Origin: Planctomycetota bacterium
Lineage (GTDB): Bacteria; Planctomycetota; UBA1135; GCA-002686595
Reading direction: 5' to 3'
DNA: 64,000 bases
Assembly (NCBI GenBank): GCA_029259635.1
Contig: JAJDEU010000010.1
Span: 62,001-126,000 of the forward strand
Numbering within the stretch: position 1 is the first letter of the stretch; every line of letters begins with the position of its first letter. The notes beneath the pieces were generated by a model that did not search any database, was not told the DNA's origin, and saw only the letters and a list, made by a program, of their open reading frames with translations. Of the stretch, positions 26,250 through 35,806 are shown in pieces. A program made the position numbers and the translations under genes.

Positions 26250-27644
26250 ATGCCCCAAGGAGCCCGACAACCCCTGATTCTTCTGGCCGACCCGCAAGAG
26301 CACTCCGGATCGGCGCTCGCTCTGGCGCTGACGGAGGCGGGCTTTGAGCTCGAAGTCGCGAGCGACCCCAGCGGCTTTCACGAGCTCCTAGATGGCCGAG
26401 CCTGGGACGTCGTTCTGTTTGATCCCAACAGCGCTCCTGAACTGTTGAAGCGAGCCCTTGACCACAGCGCCAGCCCGGCCGTCATTCTGTTGGACGCATT
26501 CGGAACTATTGATGATGCCGTCACCGCGATGCGACGCGGCGCCTTTGACTACATCCCGAAACCCGCTCCGGAAGACCAAGTACTCGTTTCGCTGCGCCGG
26601 GCCCTCGAGCAACGTTCTCTGGTCGAAGAGAACCGCGAGCTGCGCGCTGACCTTGAGAGACGCTTTGAGCTTTCCAACCTGATCAGTCGCGACCAACGCA
26701 TGCAGCGCGTGTTCAATACGATTGAGTCCATCGCGGATACGCGAGCCAACGTCTTGATCGAAGGCGAGAGTGGTACGGGCAAGACGATGCTCGCACGCGC
26801 CATCCACCTCAACTCTTCACGGGCGCAGGAACCCTTCATTGTCGTCAACTGTGGAGCTGTCCCCGAAAACCTCCTCGAGTCCGAGCTATTCGGCCACGTC
26901 AAGGGTGCCTTCACGGGCGCCGTGAGGGACCGCGCTGGTAAGTTCGATGCAGCGGACGGAGGAACCCTGTTTCTCGATGAGATCGCAACAGCATCATTAG
27001 AGCTTCAAATTAAGCTCTTGCGTGTCATTGAGAGCAGACAGTTCGAACGAGTGGGAGCCACAGAAACGCGCGAAGTGGACGTTCGCGTCATTTGCGCCGG
27101 AAACCGAAAACTCGTCGACGAGGTCGCGGAGGGACGCTTTCGCGAGGATCTCTACTATCGACTCAAGGTCGTAGGGATCGAGATTCCCCCGTTGCGCGAG
27201 CGGCCTCTCGATACGGAACTTTTGGCTAGAACTTTCCTGGAGCGATACAGCGTCGAGCATCAACGCGAAAACCTAACCTTCTCCGACGTCGCCTGGACTC
27301 AGATTTTGGAGTACGAGTGGCCTGGAAATGTGCGCGAACTCGAGAACTCCATTCAGCGAGCCGTGCTCCTCGGTAAGGGGCCCAGCGTTGAAGCCGAAGA
27401 TCTCGGGCTTGATAGCCACGATCGCACGGAGGATGATTCCGACCCAATCCAACTTGACGTCCGTCCCGGCCCGCTCAAGAAGGCCCTTGAGATTCCCGAG
27501 CGCAGAATCATTCTTCGAACGCTCGAGTTCACACGAGGGAACAGAACCCATACCGCCCGCATGCTTGAAATCAACCGGACCACCCTCTTCAACAAGATGA
27601 GGAAATACGATCTCTTGGATTTCCCCAGCCGTTCGGCCTCTTAA
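26250..27644 (+). CDS. NtrC-family sigma-54-dependent response regulator
   Basis: 464 residues from ATG 26250 (GTG 26244 is a near alternative). Residues 8-120 are a receiver: phospho-acceptor D58 in DVVLFDPNS, K104 in YIPKP, but the first acidic pair is A13-D14 rather than D-D. AAA+ domain: Walker A GESGTGKT (172-179), intact GAFTGA (219-224), Walker B TLFLDEIA, R-finger REDLYYRLK. A Fis-type HTH lies at the end (THTARMLEINRTTLFNKMR). No sensor kinase is adjacent, so it is an orphan regulator that may respond to a distant kinase or be unphosphorylated. It precedes the large repeat protein by 195 bp. Confidence 0.93.
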   Translation: MPQGARQPLILLADPQEHSGSALALALTEAGFELEVASDPSGFHELLDGRAWDVVLFDPNSAPELLKRALDHSASPAVILLDAFGTIDDAVTAMRRGAFDYIPKPAPEDQVLVSLRRALEQRSLVEENRELRADLERRFELSNLISRDQRMQRVFNTIESIADTRANVLIEGESGTGKTMLARAIHLNSSRAQEPFIVVNCGAVPENLLESELFGHVKGAFTGAVRDRAGKFDAADGGTLFLDEIATASLELQIKLLRVIESRQFERVGATETREVDVRVICAGNRKLVDEVAEGRFREDLYYRLKVVGIEIPPLRERPLDTELLARTFLERYSVEHQRENLTFSDVAWTQILEYEWPGNVRELENSIQRAVLLGKGPSVEAEDLGLDSHDRTEDDSDPIQLDVRPGPLKKALEIPERRIILRTLEFTRGNRTHTARMLEINRTTLFNKMRKYDLLDFPSRSAS

Positions 27645-27839
27645 CGGCCCTCGGATCTTCAATAAGTTGCAGCGACGAGAAAGTACGACGGATTTCGAGC
27701 CGCTTCGAGACTTCATAGGGTGGCTATTGGTTTAGCTACTTGGCCCACCCATTTTTTGCACCCACAATGCAAGCCTCGCTCCTAACGCACCCTACCCGTC
27801 AACCGAGCTCTTGACCGCGCCCATCACATTCGACGAAGA

Positions 27840-30800
27840 ATGAAACCTCCGAATCGCTTCCTGCTCTGGAGCTTTCCAGTTCTCGCTCTCACGGCGGCCA
27901 TCCTGACTTATCAGATGGCGCTGTCGGGCGCAGGGCGTTCGTCGAATGACGCCATGCGCGATTTCGAAGCGGACCTCGCGCTCGGCCAAGCGAATATGGA
28001 CACCACCCTGCTCAAGATCGAGGTGGCGTTCAAGCTCGCTGTACTTGAAGAGGACAGAGATCAACAAGCCCTAATCATCAAGCGGCGAGCCAAGCTTTAT
28101 CGGGATCTCAAGCGGTACGACAGAGCTGCCGACGACTTGGAGCTCTTGCTTCAGAGGTATACGCCCAACGACCAAGAGGCCATTCGTGACCTTGCTCGAA
28201 TCGAGTTTGAAAACGGTGAAGAAGAGACGGCGCTCGCCCGTATCGAAGCTGAGCTACAGCGAGATCCCCAGTGGGTTAACGGTCTGAGTTACCGAGCGGA
28301 CTTCCGTTACCAGATCGCTCGAACTGTCCTGTCCGAGTGTGATGAAGTTTGTGCCGGAGTTATGGACGACAAGTCGGCAATTGTCGCGGGAAGGTTGATC
28401 AGGATCTTCGCGGGCCGCCTTGCGTCCGACCCGATCCGCGCGACGACAATGCAGGAGCTCAACCTCCTCTTCCCGACTGGCGCAGAGGAAGAGCGTCGGG
28501 AACTCTACAGCTTGCTCAGTCGAGCCAACAGCCTCATCGAGGCCGCTTATAACGACAATTCAAAGAGTTTGGAACGATCGAAGAGAGTGGCTTCGATGGC
28601 CGCCATCATCGAAATCCTTCGCTTACCCGAGCTCGACCAGGACGCCTCTGATTTCGCCATTGCCAATCTTCGACATCTGGCCCGATCGAATTCCAATACC
28701 TTTGCCGACCAGTACTTCAGCGCTCTCGGATCGGCCGGTGAGAATCGGCTGGCAGCCAAGAGCATAAAGGAGTTTCGATCATCAGGTCTCACGTTCAATG
28801 ACCGCGCCATCCGAAGCGCACTGATCGTCGCCTATGCGTCCAAGGACTGGAAGCTAGTCGAAAGTCTAAGCGTTGAACTCTCCATCCTGAGCAACAAAGG
28901 AAGGAAGGTTACCCCCGCCGACAAAGCGGCTGCAAGTAAAAACCTTAGTCGGTCGCACTTCTATCAAGGCATGGCGCTCCACCACCTGAATTCACATCAG
29001 GGCGCGGTAAATCTACTTAGCCAGTACCTCGGATCCCCAAGTCGTCCGAAACCGACCCTGACTGCCGTCATTGACGCGGAAAAGGCCAAAGCGAGCAGTG
29101 CGGCGAAACTGCCTGGACAGAACGGTCGCCTTGCAGAACTGAAATCACTCAAGTCTCTGTTAGCACTTCGTCCCAGGGAATCGGGCAAGTTATGGCACCG
29201 ACTCCTTGAGTTGCACCGCGCGCAAAAATCAACTCCAGAAGAAATCGAACTCGCGGCCGCCAATACGATGGCGGGACTACCTCGTCGATCCGCTGAATTC
29301 GAATCGGAATGGCGTGCGGCCGGCGCCAGCGCCATGAGAAAGGCCAAGCTCGCTCCGCGAAAAGTAGCGGTAAGCGGCAAGGAGGGCGCGTACTCCAGCA
29401 AGCCGAAACGCATCAATACTCTTCAGGTCTATCTAGAGCTTGAGCAGTTCGCCGAGGATAACGAGTGGTACTCCGCGCTCGCCTCGTGCGATAGGTTGTT
29501 CGGTCTCGTTCCGTTCTTTACTCCTGCTGTCGAGATTTACCTGACGGCTTGCTCGCGCCTTGAACTTCCCGAGCGTGCCATTGACCTCCTACTCGATCGG
29601 CTCAAATTCCTCGGAAGGGATGATTCCACGCTCGCCCAACTCCTCGCTCTACGCGCATCATTTACCGCTGAGCAGGAACTGATGTTTATCGAGATCGCGC
29701 CGAAGTCGACCGTTCGGAATTTAATGGTCCGCACTTTGCTGGATCGAGGAAGTTTCGTCGCGGCCAAACTCGTACTGAGTGAGGTCTCGGCAGAGACGCG
29801 ATCCGCAGAAGATAATCTTCAGTTGGGCGAGGCTCTGCTCGGCCTGAAGGACATCGACAAAGCGCTACTCTCGCTTCGACGAGTACCTCCGGCCAGCCCC
29901 CACTATCCGACCGCATTCAGTCTTTTACTCCAGGCTTCGTTAGAAACGGAAGATCCAGCCCTACTCGAATCCACGATTACGCAACTCGCGCACCCGACGA
30001 CGCCCATCAGCTCGAACCTGATCCCTGTTCACGATCAACTACTTGTCGCCGGAGAAATCGAACTGGCCAGTAGGTTGGCCAACTACCTGGACAGCGACGC
30101 TTCGACACGCAGTGGGCGCAACACTCTCCGCCTCGCTTCACTTCAAATGCGGCAACAGGACAATGTATCCGCATTGGAATCGCTGGAGCGGGCGTATGCC
30201 TATCTCGACGACGGCAGCCCGGCTATTGGTCAACTCCTGATCAAGATACGCAATCAGGAGTGGGATGATCTCGCACCTCTTCTCGCTTCGTTCGACGCCG
30301 AACAACGAGAGCACGATGCCATCTCCGCTATGGTCGTCGCCTTGTTGCGTGGGCGGACCCAACTCGTTGAAAGCTACCTCCAGAATCTCACCCAGGAGGA
30401 GCGTTCCGAGGGACTCCATCTCTTACTGCGCGTCTTTGCCACGACGCTGGAGAGCGCGAGTGCGCCCATCCTCGAAGAGTATCCGGAAGTCATTCGGGAG
30501 CAGACGCGCACATTCCTTTACGGCTCAGCCGATGAGCCGAGGGATCCGCGCCAAGTGTTGGGCTTGATGCTCGCGCTGAAGCACCCCGATTGGCTCGGCT
30601 GGCTCGTTCAAGAACTTCCCGACTGGAATTCGAGCGGCACGAATATGTGGGTTGAGTATTTTCTCTCGGAAGCCCTCTTGAAGCTCGGGGCTCTCTCGAA
30701 AGCGGACAAAACCATCGCCCGCCTCGTCACTCGTTGGCCCGATTTCTATGCCGGTTGGGAAGTTGCGAATCGACTTCAACTAAAACAGCCCCTGCTCGAT

Positions 30801-32297
30801 TCGGACCTAGTCGCCTACGCAAAGCAAGGCTGGAACACTCCCAGTCATCGCGACGCTACGGAGACGCGCGAGCCACTCGAAGAGATTGAAGCGCTTCGAA
30901 AGAGCGGAGATCTTCAGCCAGCCATGAAGCTCGTAAGAGAGGCTCTCGATCAGGCTCCGAACAACCCTCCCTACCTATATCAGCTCGGCAAGCTTCACCA
31001 AGAGAGCCGCAATTACAGCGCGGCGATTGTCGCGTTCGGTCGATTCCTACAAGCGCTTGCCCCCAGGGTCCGCAATGCTGTGCTTCCCGAGTTCATCGAA
31101 ATCCTCGATTCGGGTATCGCTCGAAAAGCGATCGGCGAGGATATACGGCACCAGACCCTGAAAGGGTTGTCCGTCGCCTACCCCCGGAACGCTTTGGTCG
31201 CAGCAAAACTCGCCGAAAGCGACCTTCGTGAAAATCTCACCAGGACTCCGACTGAAGCCGTTCGAGCCGCGGTCGCTCGCCTAACGACCCTCCGGAGTCG
31301 AACCGGCAACCTTCCCATTCACGAACTCGGTGCGGGTGGGCTGCAGGCTTGGCATGAGCTCTTGCTCACGGTCGATCCGGTTCGCTGCGAGGCGTTTATT
31401 CGCGGGGAACTATTGCTGAGCCCGACCGAGCCCGAGTTATGGGCGATGCTCGCCGAGAGTCACCAAGCGCAAGGTCGGTACAAGCTTGCTGACGACAACC
31501 TGAGCCGATTGCTTGAGGTTGCTTCGAATGAACGTGGGCTCACCCTTTGGATTAAGAGCCTAATTCGACGCGGAAAACCGATCTCTTCTATTCGCGAGGC
31601 TTGCGAATCACTCGCCGAGCTCAAGGGTGTGCCGATGGGCCATCCCCTCATTCGATTCCTCGAAGCGCTTGCGAAAGCAAGAGGCATCCCGGCCAATAGA
31701 CCTGAGGGCATCTCGGAACTGGGTGCGCTTTGGGAGGGCCGAGTCCGGAAGGACTACCGCGCTGCTCTGAAAAACCCAGGAGAGTTTTTTACCACCGTCG
31801 GGCACCACTTCGCTGTGATGTCGATGTGTTACGGCAATCGCGAAGAGCATATTCTCGCTCAGAAAACCTTTGCCACACTCTCCGAAATCAGCCTTTCGCC
31901 CTCTAAGCAACGCCTATACACAACGCTGTCTCACATTGGTCCGCACAAATCAAAAGCTGCACAACCAGAGCTCGTGGATGGCTTGGCTCAGCCGGAGGCG
32001 GATGGAGCGCCGGGCCAGGTTTTGGCGCGGGGCGGACAGGGAAGGCCAGGGACTCCGGGAGGAGTGAATCCCGGTACGGGCGCGAAGCAAGGCGCTGGGC
32101 GCCGTGGTCCTTCTGGAAAAAAATCAGGCGCGATGGGCAAGCTAGGGAGTGGTCTTCCACAACTCTTCACCGACGAGCACCTAGAGGCTTTTCGCAAATT
32201 GAAGACCATCCCGTCCCCGAATGGGAAAGGCAATCCGACGCGAAAAGCGGCCTTGCCGAACGACGCCCGGATGAAGCAAGACGCGAGAAAGAATTGA
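27840..32297 (+). CDS. 1485-residue TPR-rich protein with N-terminal anchor and basic Gly-rich tail
   Basis: Begins MKPPNRFLLWSFPVLALTAAILTYQMAL, a signal or single membrane anchor. The body is a long alpha-helical repeat protein with TPR-like units: RDLKRYDRAADDLELLLQRY (near residue 85), ALIDSLVAAKLVLSEVS region, and SRNYSAAIVAFGRFLQAL (about 1060). The last 130 residues lose the repeats: Ala/Gly/Lys-rich low complexity (GQGRPGTPGGVNPGTG, GRRGPSGKKSG) followed by a basic tail. Likely a periplasmic or membrane-anchored scaffold. The asd start TTG overlaps its stop, so asd depends on its translation. The function is unknown. Confidence 0.85.
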   Translation: MKPPNRFLLWSFPVLALTAAILTYQMALSGAGRSSNDAMRDFEADLALGQANMDTTLLKIEVAFKLAVLEEDRDQQALIIKRRAKLYRDLKRYDRAADDLELLLQRYTPNDQEAIRDLARIEFENGEEETALARIEAELQRDPQWVNGLSYRADFRYQIARTVLSECDEVCAGVMDDKSAIVAGRLIRIFAGRLASDPIRATTMQELNLLFPTGAEEERRELYSLLSRANSLIEAAYNDNSKSLERSKRVASMAAIIEILRLPELDQDASDFAIANLRHLARSNSNTFADQYFSALGSAGENRLAAKSIKEFRSSGLTFNDRAIRSALIVAYASKDWKLVESLSVELSILSNKGRKVTPADKAAASKNLSRSHFYQGMALHHLNSHQGAVNLLSQYLGSPSRPKPTLTAVIDAEKAKASSAAKLPGQNGRLAELKSLKSLLALRPRESGKLWHRLLELHRAQKSTPEEIELAAANTMAGLPRRSAEFESEWRAAGASAMRKAKLAPRKVAVSGKEGAYSSKPKRINTLQVYLELEQFAEDNEWYSALASCDRLFGLVPFFTPAVEIYLTACSRLELPERAIDLLLDRLKFLGRDDSTLAQLLALRASFTAEQELMFIEIAPKSTVRNLMVRTLLDRGSFVAAKLVLSEVSAETRSAEDNLQLGEALLGLKDIDKALLSLRRVPPASPHYPTAFSLLLQASLETEDPALLESTITQLAHPTTPISSNLIPVHDQLLVAGEIELASRLANYLDSDASTRSGRNTLRLASLQMRQQDNVSALESLERAYAYLDDGSPAIGQLLIKIRNQEWDDLAPLLASFDAEQREHDAISAMVVALLRGRTQLVESYLQNLTQEERSEGLHLLLRVFATTLESASAPILEEYPEVIREQTRTFLYGSADEPRDPRQVLGLMLALKHPDWLGWLVQELPDWNSSGTNMWVEYFLSEALLKLGALSKADKTIARLVTRWPDFYAGWEVANRLQLKQPLLDSDLVAYAKQGWNTPSHRDATETREPLEEIEALRKSGDLQPAMKLVREALDQAPNNPPYLYQLGKLHQESRNYSAAIVAFGRFLQALAPRVRNAVLPEFIEILDSGIARKAIGEDIRHQTLKGLSVAYPRNALVAAKLAESDLRENLTRTPTEAVRAAVARLTTLRSRTGNLPIHELGAGGLQAWHELLLTVDPVRCEAFIRGELLLSPTEPELWAMLAESHQAQGRYKLADDNLSRLLEVASNERGLTLWIKSLIRRGKPISSIREACESLAELKGVPMGHPLIRFLEALAKARGIPANRPEGISELGALWEGRVRKDYRAALKNPGEFFTTVGHHFAVMSMCYGNREEHILAQKTFATLSEISLSPSKQRLYTTLSHIGPHKSKAAQPELVDGLAQPEADGAPGQVLARGGQGRPGTPGGVNPGTGAKQGAGRRGPSGKKSGAMGKLGSGLPQLFTDEHLEAFRKLKTIPSPNGKGNPTRKAALPNDARMKQDARKN

Positions 32298-33340
32298 GCG
32301 CTTCGCAGCTTGTGAGAGTTCCCCGCGATCCAATTCCAGTCGCGGTTCTCGGAGCTACCGGAAGCGTTGGCCAACGATTTGCGCTCGATCTCCATCAGCA
32401 TCCATGGTTCGAAGTGGCGAGCTTGGCCGCTTCGAAGGCTTCTGCCGGCGAGACCTATGGGGATCGCGTGCGATGGGTTCAGGATACCCCGCTTCCAGCT
32501 TCACTCGCCCGAATGAAGCTTGAGAGCTGCCACCCCGACCTCCCCGGGAGAATCGCTTTCTCAGCTCTCGACTCGCAAGTCGCCGGTCCCATCGAATCCG
32601 AGTTCGCCGCTCAAGGGTGGCTTGTCCTCACCAACGCAGCCCCCCACCGATTGGACGATGATGTTCCACTCATCGTCCCTGAGGTCAATGCCGGCGCACT
32701 CGCTATAGCTGGTAAACGAACAGCGAACTCCGGCCTCATCGTCGCCAACCCCAACTGCACGACCATCGCTCTCTGCCTAGCCTTGGCGCCCCTGGAGCAA
32801 GCATTCGGATTGAATCGGGTCCACCTGGTCAGCATGCAGGCTCTCTCCGGGGCGGGTCTTCACGGCCCTTCCGGCGTCGAGACCTTGGGCAATGTGATTC
32901 CGGAGATTCCCGGTGAAGAGGAAAAGCTCGAGCGCGAGAGCCGCAAGATTCTCGGGGATGTTTCGGTCTCGGCAACCTGTACGCGAGTTCCCGTAGTCGA
33001 CGGCCATACCTTATGCGTCTCGGTTGAACTTCAGAAACAGCCCACGGAAGAGGAGCTCATTGCTGCGTGGCGAGACTTCCGCGGGGAGCCACAAGAGAGG
33101 CAACTTCCGTCGGCACCCTCACGCCCCACGATCTACTTTCACGAGCGACACTTTCCTCAGCCGCGCCTCCACGCGGGAATTGAAAACGGTATGGCGACAG
33201 CCATCGGCAGGCTTCGCCCGTGTCCGCACTACGGCTGGAAGTTTGTTGCCGTGAGCCACAACACTTATCGGGGTGCCGCTCGAGGCTCCATCCTGCTCGC
33301 CGAACTCTGCCTGGCGCGCGACGTCTTTCCAATCGACTAG
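32294..33340 (+). CDS. asd: aspartate-semialdehyde dehydrogenase, archaeal/fungal-type
   Basis: Reduces aspartyl phosphate to aspartate-semialdehyde in lysine, methionine, threonine and diaminopimelate synthesis. The 348 residues show the NADP site VAVLGATGSVGQRFALDL, HPWFEVASLAASK, the catalytic-Cys segment GLIVANPNCTT, SMQALSGAGLHGP and VVDGHTLCVSVE. Motif style matches the archaeal/fungal/chlamydial branch rather than E. coli Asd. The start is TTG at 32294, overlapping the upstream TGA by 3 bp; GTG 32312 is the alternative. The stop TAG shares CTAG with the convergent gene. Confidence 0.95.
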   Translation: MSASQLVRVPRDPIPVAVLGATGSVGQRFALDLHQHPWFEVASLAASKASAGETYGDRVRWVQDTPLPASLARMKLESCHPDLPGRIAFSALDSQVAGPIESEFAAQGWLVLTNAAPHRLDDDVPLIVPEVNAGALAIAGKRTANSGLIVANPNCTTIALCLALAPLEQAFGLNRVHLVSMQALSGAGLHGPSGVETLGNVIPEIPGEEEKLERESRKILGDVSVSATCTRVPVVDGHTLCVSVELQKQPTEEELIAAWRDFRGEPQERQLPSAPSRPTIYFHERHFPQPRLHAGIENGMATAIGRLRPCPHYGWKFVAVSHNTYRGAARGSILLAELCLARDVFPID

Positions 33341-35616
33341 CGCCCGGATCTCCGGGCACGGACTCCAGCAGCGCCGCCCCGCCGCGCTCCGACGTTCTCA
33401 AAGGCGGGCAAAATGAGCAGCTTGGGATCGAGCGAGTCGAGCGCGGCCTGAATCAACGCCGCCTCTTCCAACCGCTCCGCCGCAATCAATCGAGCGACGA
33501 GCATTTGCGCAGTTGAAACCGGAGTGAGACCCAATCCATCCAGAGTCGCAGCCGCCTCCGCGTGACGCTCAAAGCTCGCCAAAATCTCCCGCATCGCAGT
33601 CTCGAAGTCTTCGCTCTCGAGTGCCATGCGCGAACGACCGGCGTGAGCCATCGCAATGTAATGATCAGCGCCCTGAATCGCTGGACCGTCTCCATCTGCC
33701 AGAGTCTTCTCGAAGAGTTCCATTCCGCGCGCGTAGGCAGCGAGCGCCGCTTCGGCTTCCGAGGCGCGTCGATGAAACTCCGCGGCAACAAGAGAAGCAT
33801 AGCCCGCGTACCACACGAGCTCCGGTGCAACGTCCAACTGTCCGAGCATGTGTTCGTAAGCGCTCTCCAGCGCGCTTAAACCGCCGCGCTCAAACGCGAC
33901 CGCCCTTAGCCGAGCATGCAGGTCCCATGAACTCGGGAAGCGCTCGACTCCCTCGCCGAGAACGACCTCCGCTTGATCGCGCGCGCCAAGCCGCCACAAA
34001 AAATCGTAGTGCGCCGCGCTCTGCGCCGCGGTTCCGTAGGGACTTTTCGCGAGTACCGAGTAAGCCGCGTTGACATCCGTCAGCCATTCGGGTGGCCAGG
34101 TTGCGCGGCTGCGCTCCGCCCTCGAAATTTGCCGTTGGCGCGACTCGGCGAAGAGCGCCATGGTCGCCATCGCCATCCAGCCCTCCGCACCCGCCGGCAT
34201 CTCTTTCAGCGCGAGCTGAGCGCTCTCGTAGCCAAGCTGTCTCCGTCCGAGATAGGTGCTCGCGAGGGCCTTGACCGCCGTCACCCGCCAACTCGTCGAG
34301 CCCAGCTCCGCGGCCCGCTCCGCAGCACGCAACGCATCCTCGTACAGAAGTCGCTTGTACTTTTCGGCTGCGCCCGTCTGCGGTGCTAGCCGTCCTGTGC
34401 TCTCGGGATCGACCGCGAAGGAGAGATAAGCCTCGGCCAGCTCCAACTTTGAAGCGGGGTCTTCAGGTGCCGCCAGCGAAGCCTGCGCCTTGTACTCAAG
34501 CTTTGGGTCGGCGAGCGACAATCCGTTGCGCACACCCTCTTCCGGCGCCTCATCAATGGTGGCCGCCCAATTCGCGACATCCACCGTCGCCGACGTGGCA
34601 ACCAGTCCGCGATGGACCGCGGCGAGCGTGCGCGCACGCGGTGAGGATTCACCGATGCGCTCGAGCGCACCCACTAAAGCCTCGCGCTCCTCCTCGCTCG
34701 TCGGAACGCGCAGTGCGCTCGAAATCAGATCGATCGAGTCCGCCGTCTGTGCTTCCGCGAGCCGAATCCGCGCCAGCTTGACCAGGTCGACATCCAGATC
34801 GTAGAGCGCGAGGCGCAGCAGACCGATTTGATCGGGCTGATCCTTCTTCGCGAGCGACTTGAGCAGCTGTCGCCTGAAAACAACGTCGCCTTCGCTGTAG
34901 CTCTTTTCAAGCTGGGTCCGGTCCGCGTTGTCGCGGCTCGAAACCAAATCCAACCGATCGCGCTCGAGGTCGGGTTGTACGGGTGGCTGGGGTCGCTTCT
35001 CTATGCCGGACCGAATGGCCTCGAACACCGAGGCCGTGTCGAACGCGTAATAGATGTCATAGGACTCGGAGTAGGTTCCCGATTCTTCGAGCTCCACCAT
35101 CACGTGCCGCGGGGCGACTCGCTGGCCTTCAAAGAATCCGTCGAACAAGCCGGGCTCGATGGCGATGTGCTCTCCACAAGTCACACTGCCGAATCGGGGG
35201 CACAAAATTCGTCGGCCGACCTCGTCGAAGTCGCGCGGAGTGTGTCGATAGACCGAAGCGATGACCGTGACGTAGGGCGCATAGAGCTCTGCGGTCTCGG
35301 CTCTCCGATAGCGAATGCCCGCGTAATGTTCGCTCGCAATCTCGCCGTCCATATTCACGCAAATCAGAATCGGTTTTCCGGTCTGGCGCGCGACGTGGAC
35401 GGCGTCGTCAAAGCTCCGCTGCCAGGAAATCAAACAGGGAGAGGCCCAATCCGCTGCTGTCGGAGCAGGCCACATCGCCTCTCTGCTGCCGGGAGCCGGA
35501 AGGCCGTCCTGTCCCGTTGATCCGGTCTGCGCGAGAAGGATCGAGGCGCCCGCACACTGTAGACCGAGGCCGAAGACGGTGAAGCGAAGGAGCGCGAAGG
35601 GGTTGAGTTGGGACAT
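33337..35616 (-). CDS. exported thioredoxin-fold and TPR-like protein lacking CxxC
   Basis: 759 residues from ATG 35616, which puts a signal peptide (FALLRFTVFGLGLQCAGASILLA) at the N terminus; the frame extends upstream without sense. Residues about 50-160 look like a thioredoxin-like domain: SWQRSFDDAVHVARQTGKPILICVNMDGE, matching W-x-x-s-x-e-e-A-l-x-x-A-k-x-x-g-K-P-i-l of Thioredoxin_7/DUF255-like folds, but the CxxC place holds MDGEIA, so it is not a redox enzyme. A long C-terminal part is helical with TPR-like units (AAERAAELGSTSWRVTAVKAL, GRRQLGYESAQLALKEMP). Extracytoplasmic scaffold is likely. Its stop overlaps the asd stop (CTAG). Confidence 0.8.
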   Translation of the reverse strand: MSQLNPFALLRFTVFGLGLQCAGASILLAQTGSTGQDGLPAPGSREAMWPAPTAADWASPCLISWQRSFDDAVHVARQTGKPILICVNMDGEIASEHYAGIRYRRAETAELYAPYVTVIASVYRHTPRDFDEVGRRILCPRFGSVTCGEHIAIEPGLFDGFFEGQRVAPRHVMVELEESGTYSESYDIYYAFDTASVFEAIRSGIEKRPQPPVQPDLERDRLDLVSSRDNADRTQLEKSYSEGDVVFRRQLLKSLAKKDQPDQIGLLRLALYDLDVDLVKLARIRLAEAQTADSIDLISSALRVPTSEEEREALVGALERIGESSPRARTLAAVHRGLVATSATVDVANWAATIDEAPEEGVRNGLSLADPKLEYKAQASLAAPEDPASKLELAEAYLSFAVDPESTGRLAPQTGAAEKYKRLLYEDALRAAERAAELGSTSWRVTAVKALASTYLGRRQLGYESAQLALKEMPAGAEGWMAMATMALFAESRQRQISRAERSRATWPPEWLTDVNAAYSVLAKSPYGTAAQSAAHYDFLWRLGARDQAEVVLGEGVERFPSSWDLHARLRAVAFERGGLSALESAYEHMLGQLDVAPELVWYAGYASLVAAEFHRRASEAEAALAAYARGMELFEKTLADGDGPAIQGADHYIAMAHAGRSRMALESEDFETAMREILASFERHAEAAATLDGLGLTPVSTAQMLVARLIAAERLEEAALIQAALDSLDPKLLILPAFENVGARRGGAAGVRARRSGR

Positions 35617-35806
35617 AAGCAAGAGCTGGAGGGCAGGGCACGCGGCAACGGAGAGTACTTTGGATCCTTCAACTCGCAAAGGCGCTGCCCCTGCCCGAGG
35701 AGAGAGAGCCGCTTGCCCTTCATCAAGGCGGCCGAGATACTCCCCCGGGCATCGTCTACACAGACGCTTCGAGCGCCTCGCCCTCCCTCTCCGGCCCTTC
35801 CCTCCC

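Noticed and set aside
27745-27775. TTGGCCC...TTTTGC pattern before the large repeat gene as a sigma-54 promoter
   Set aside because: The spacing between GG and GC is 14 nt; the required spacing is 10.
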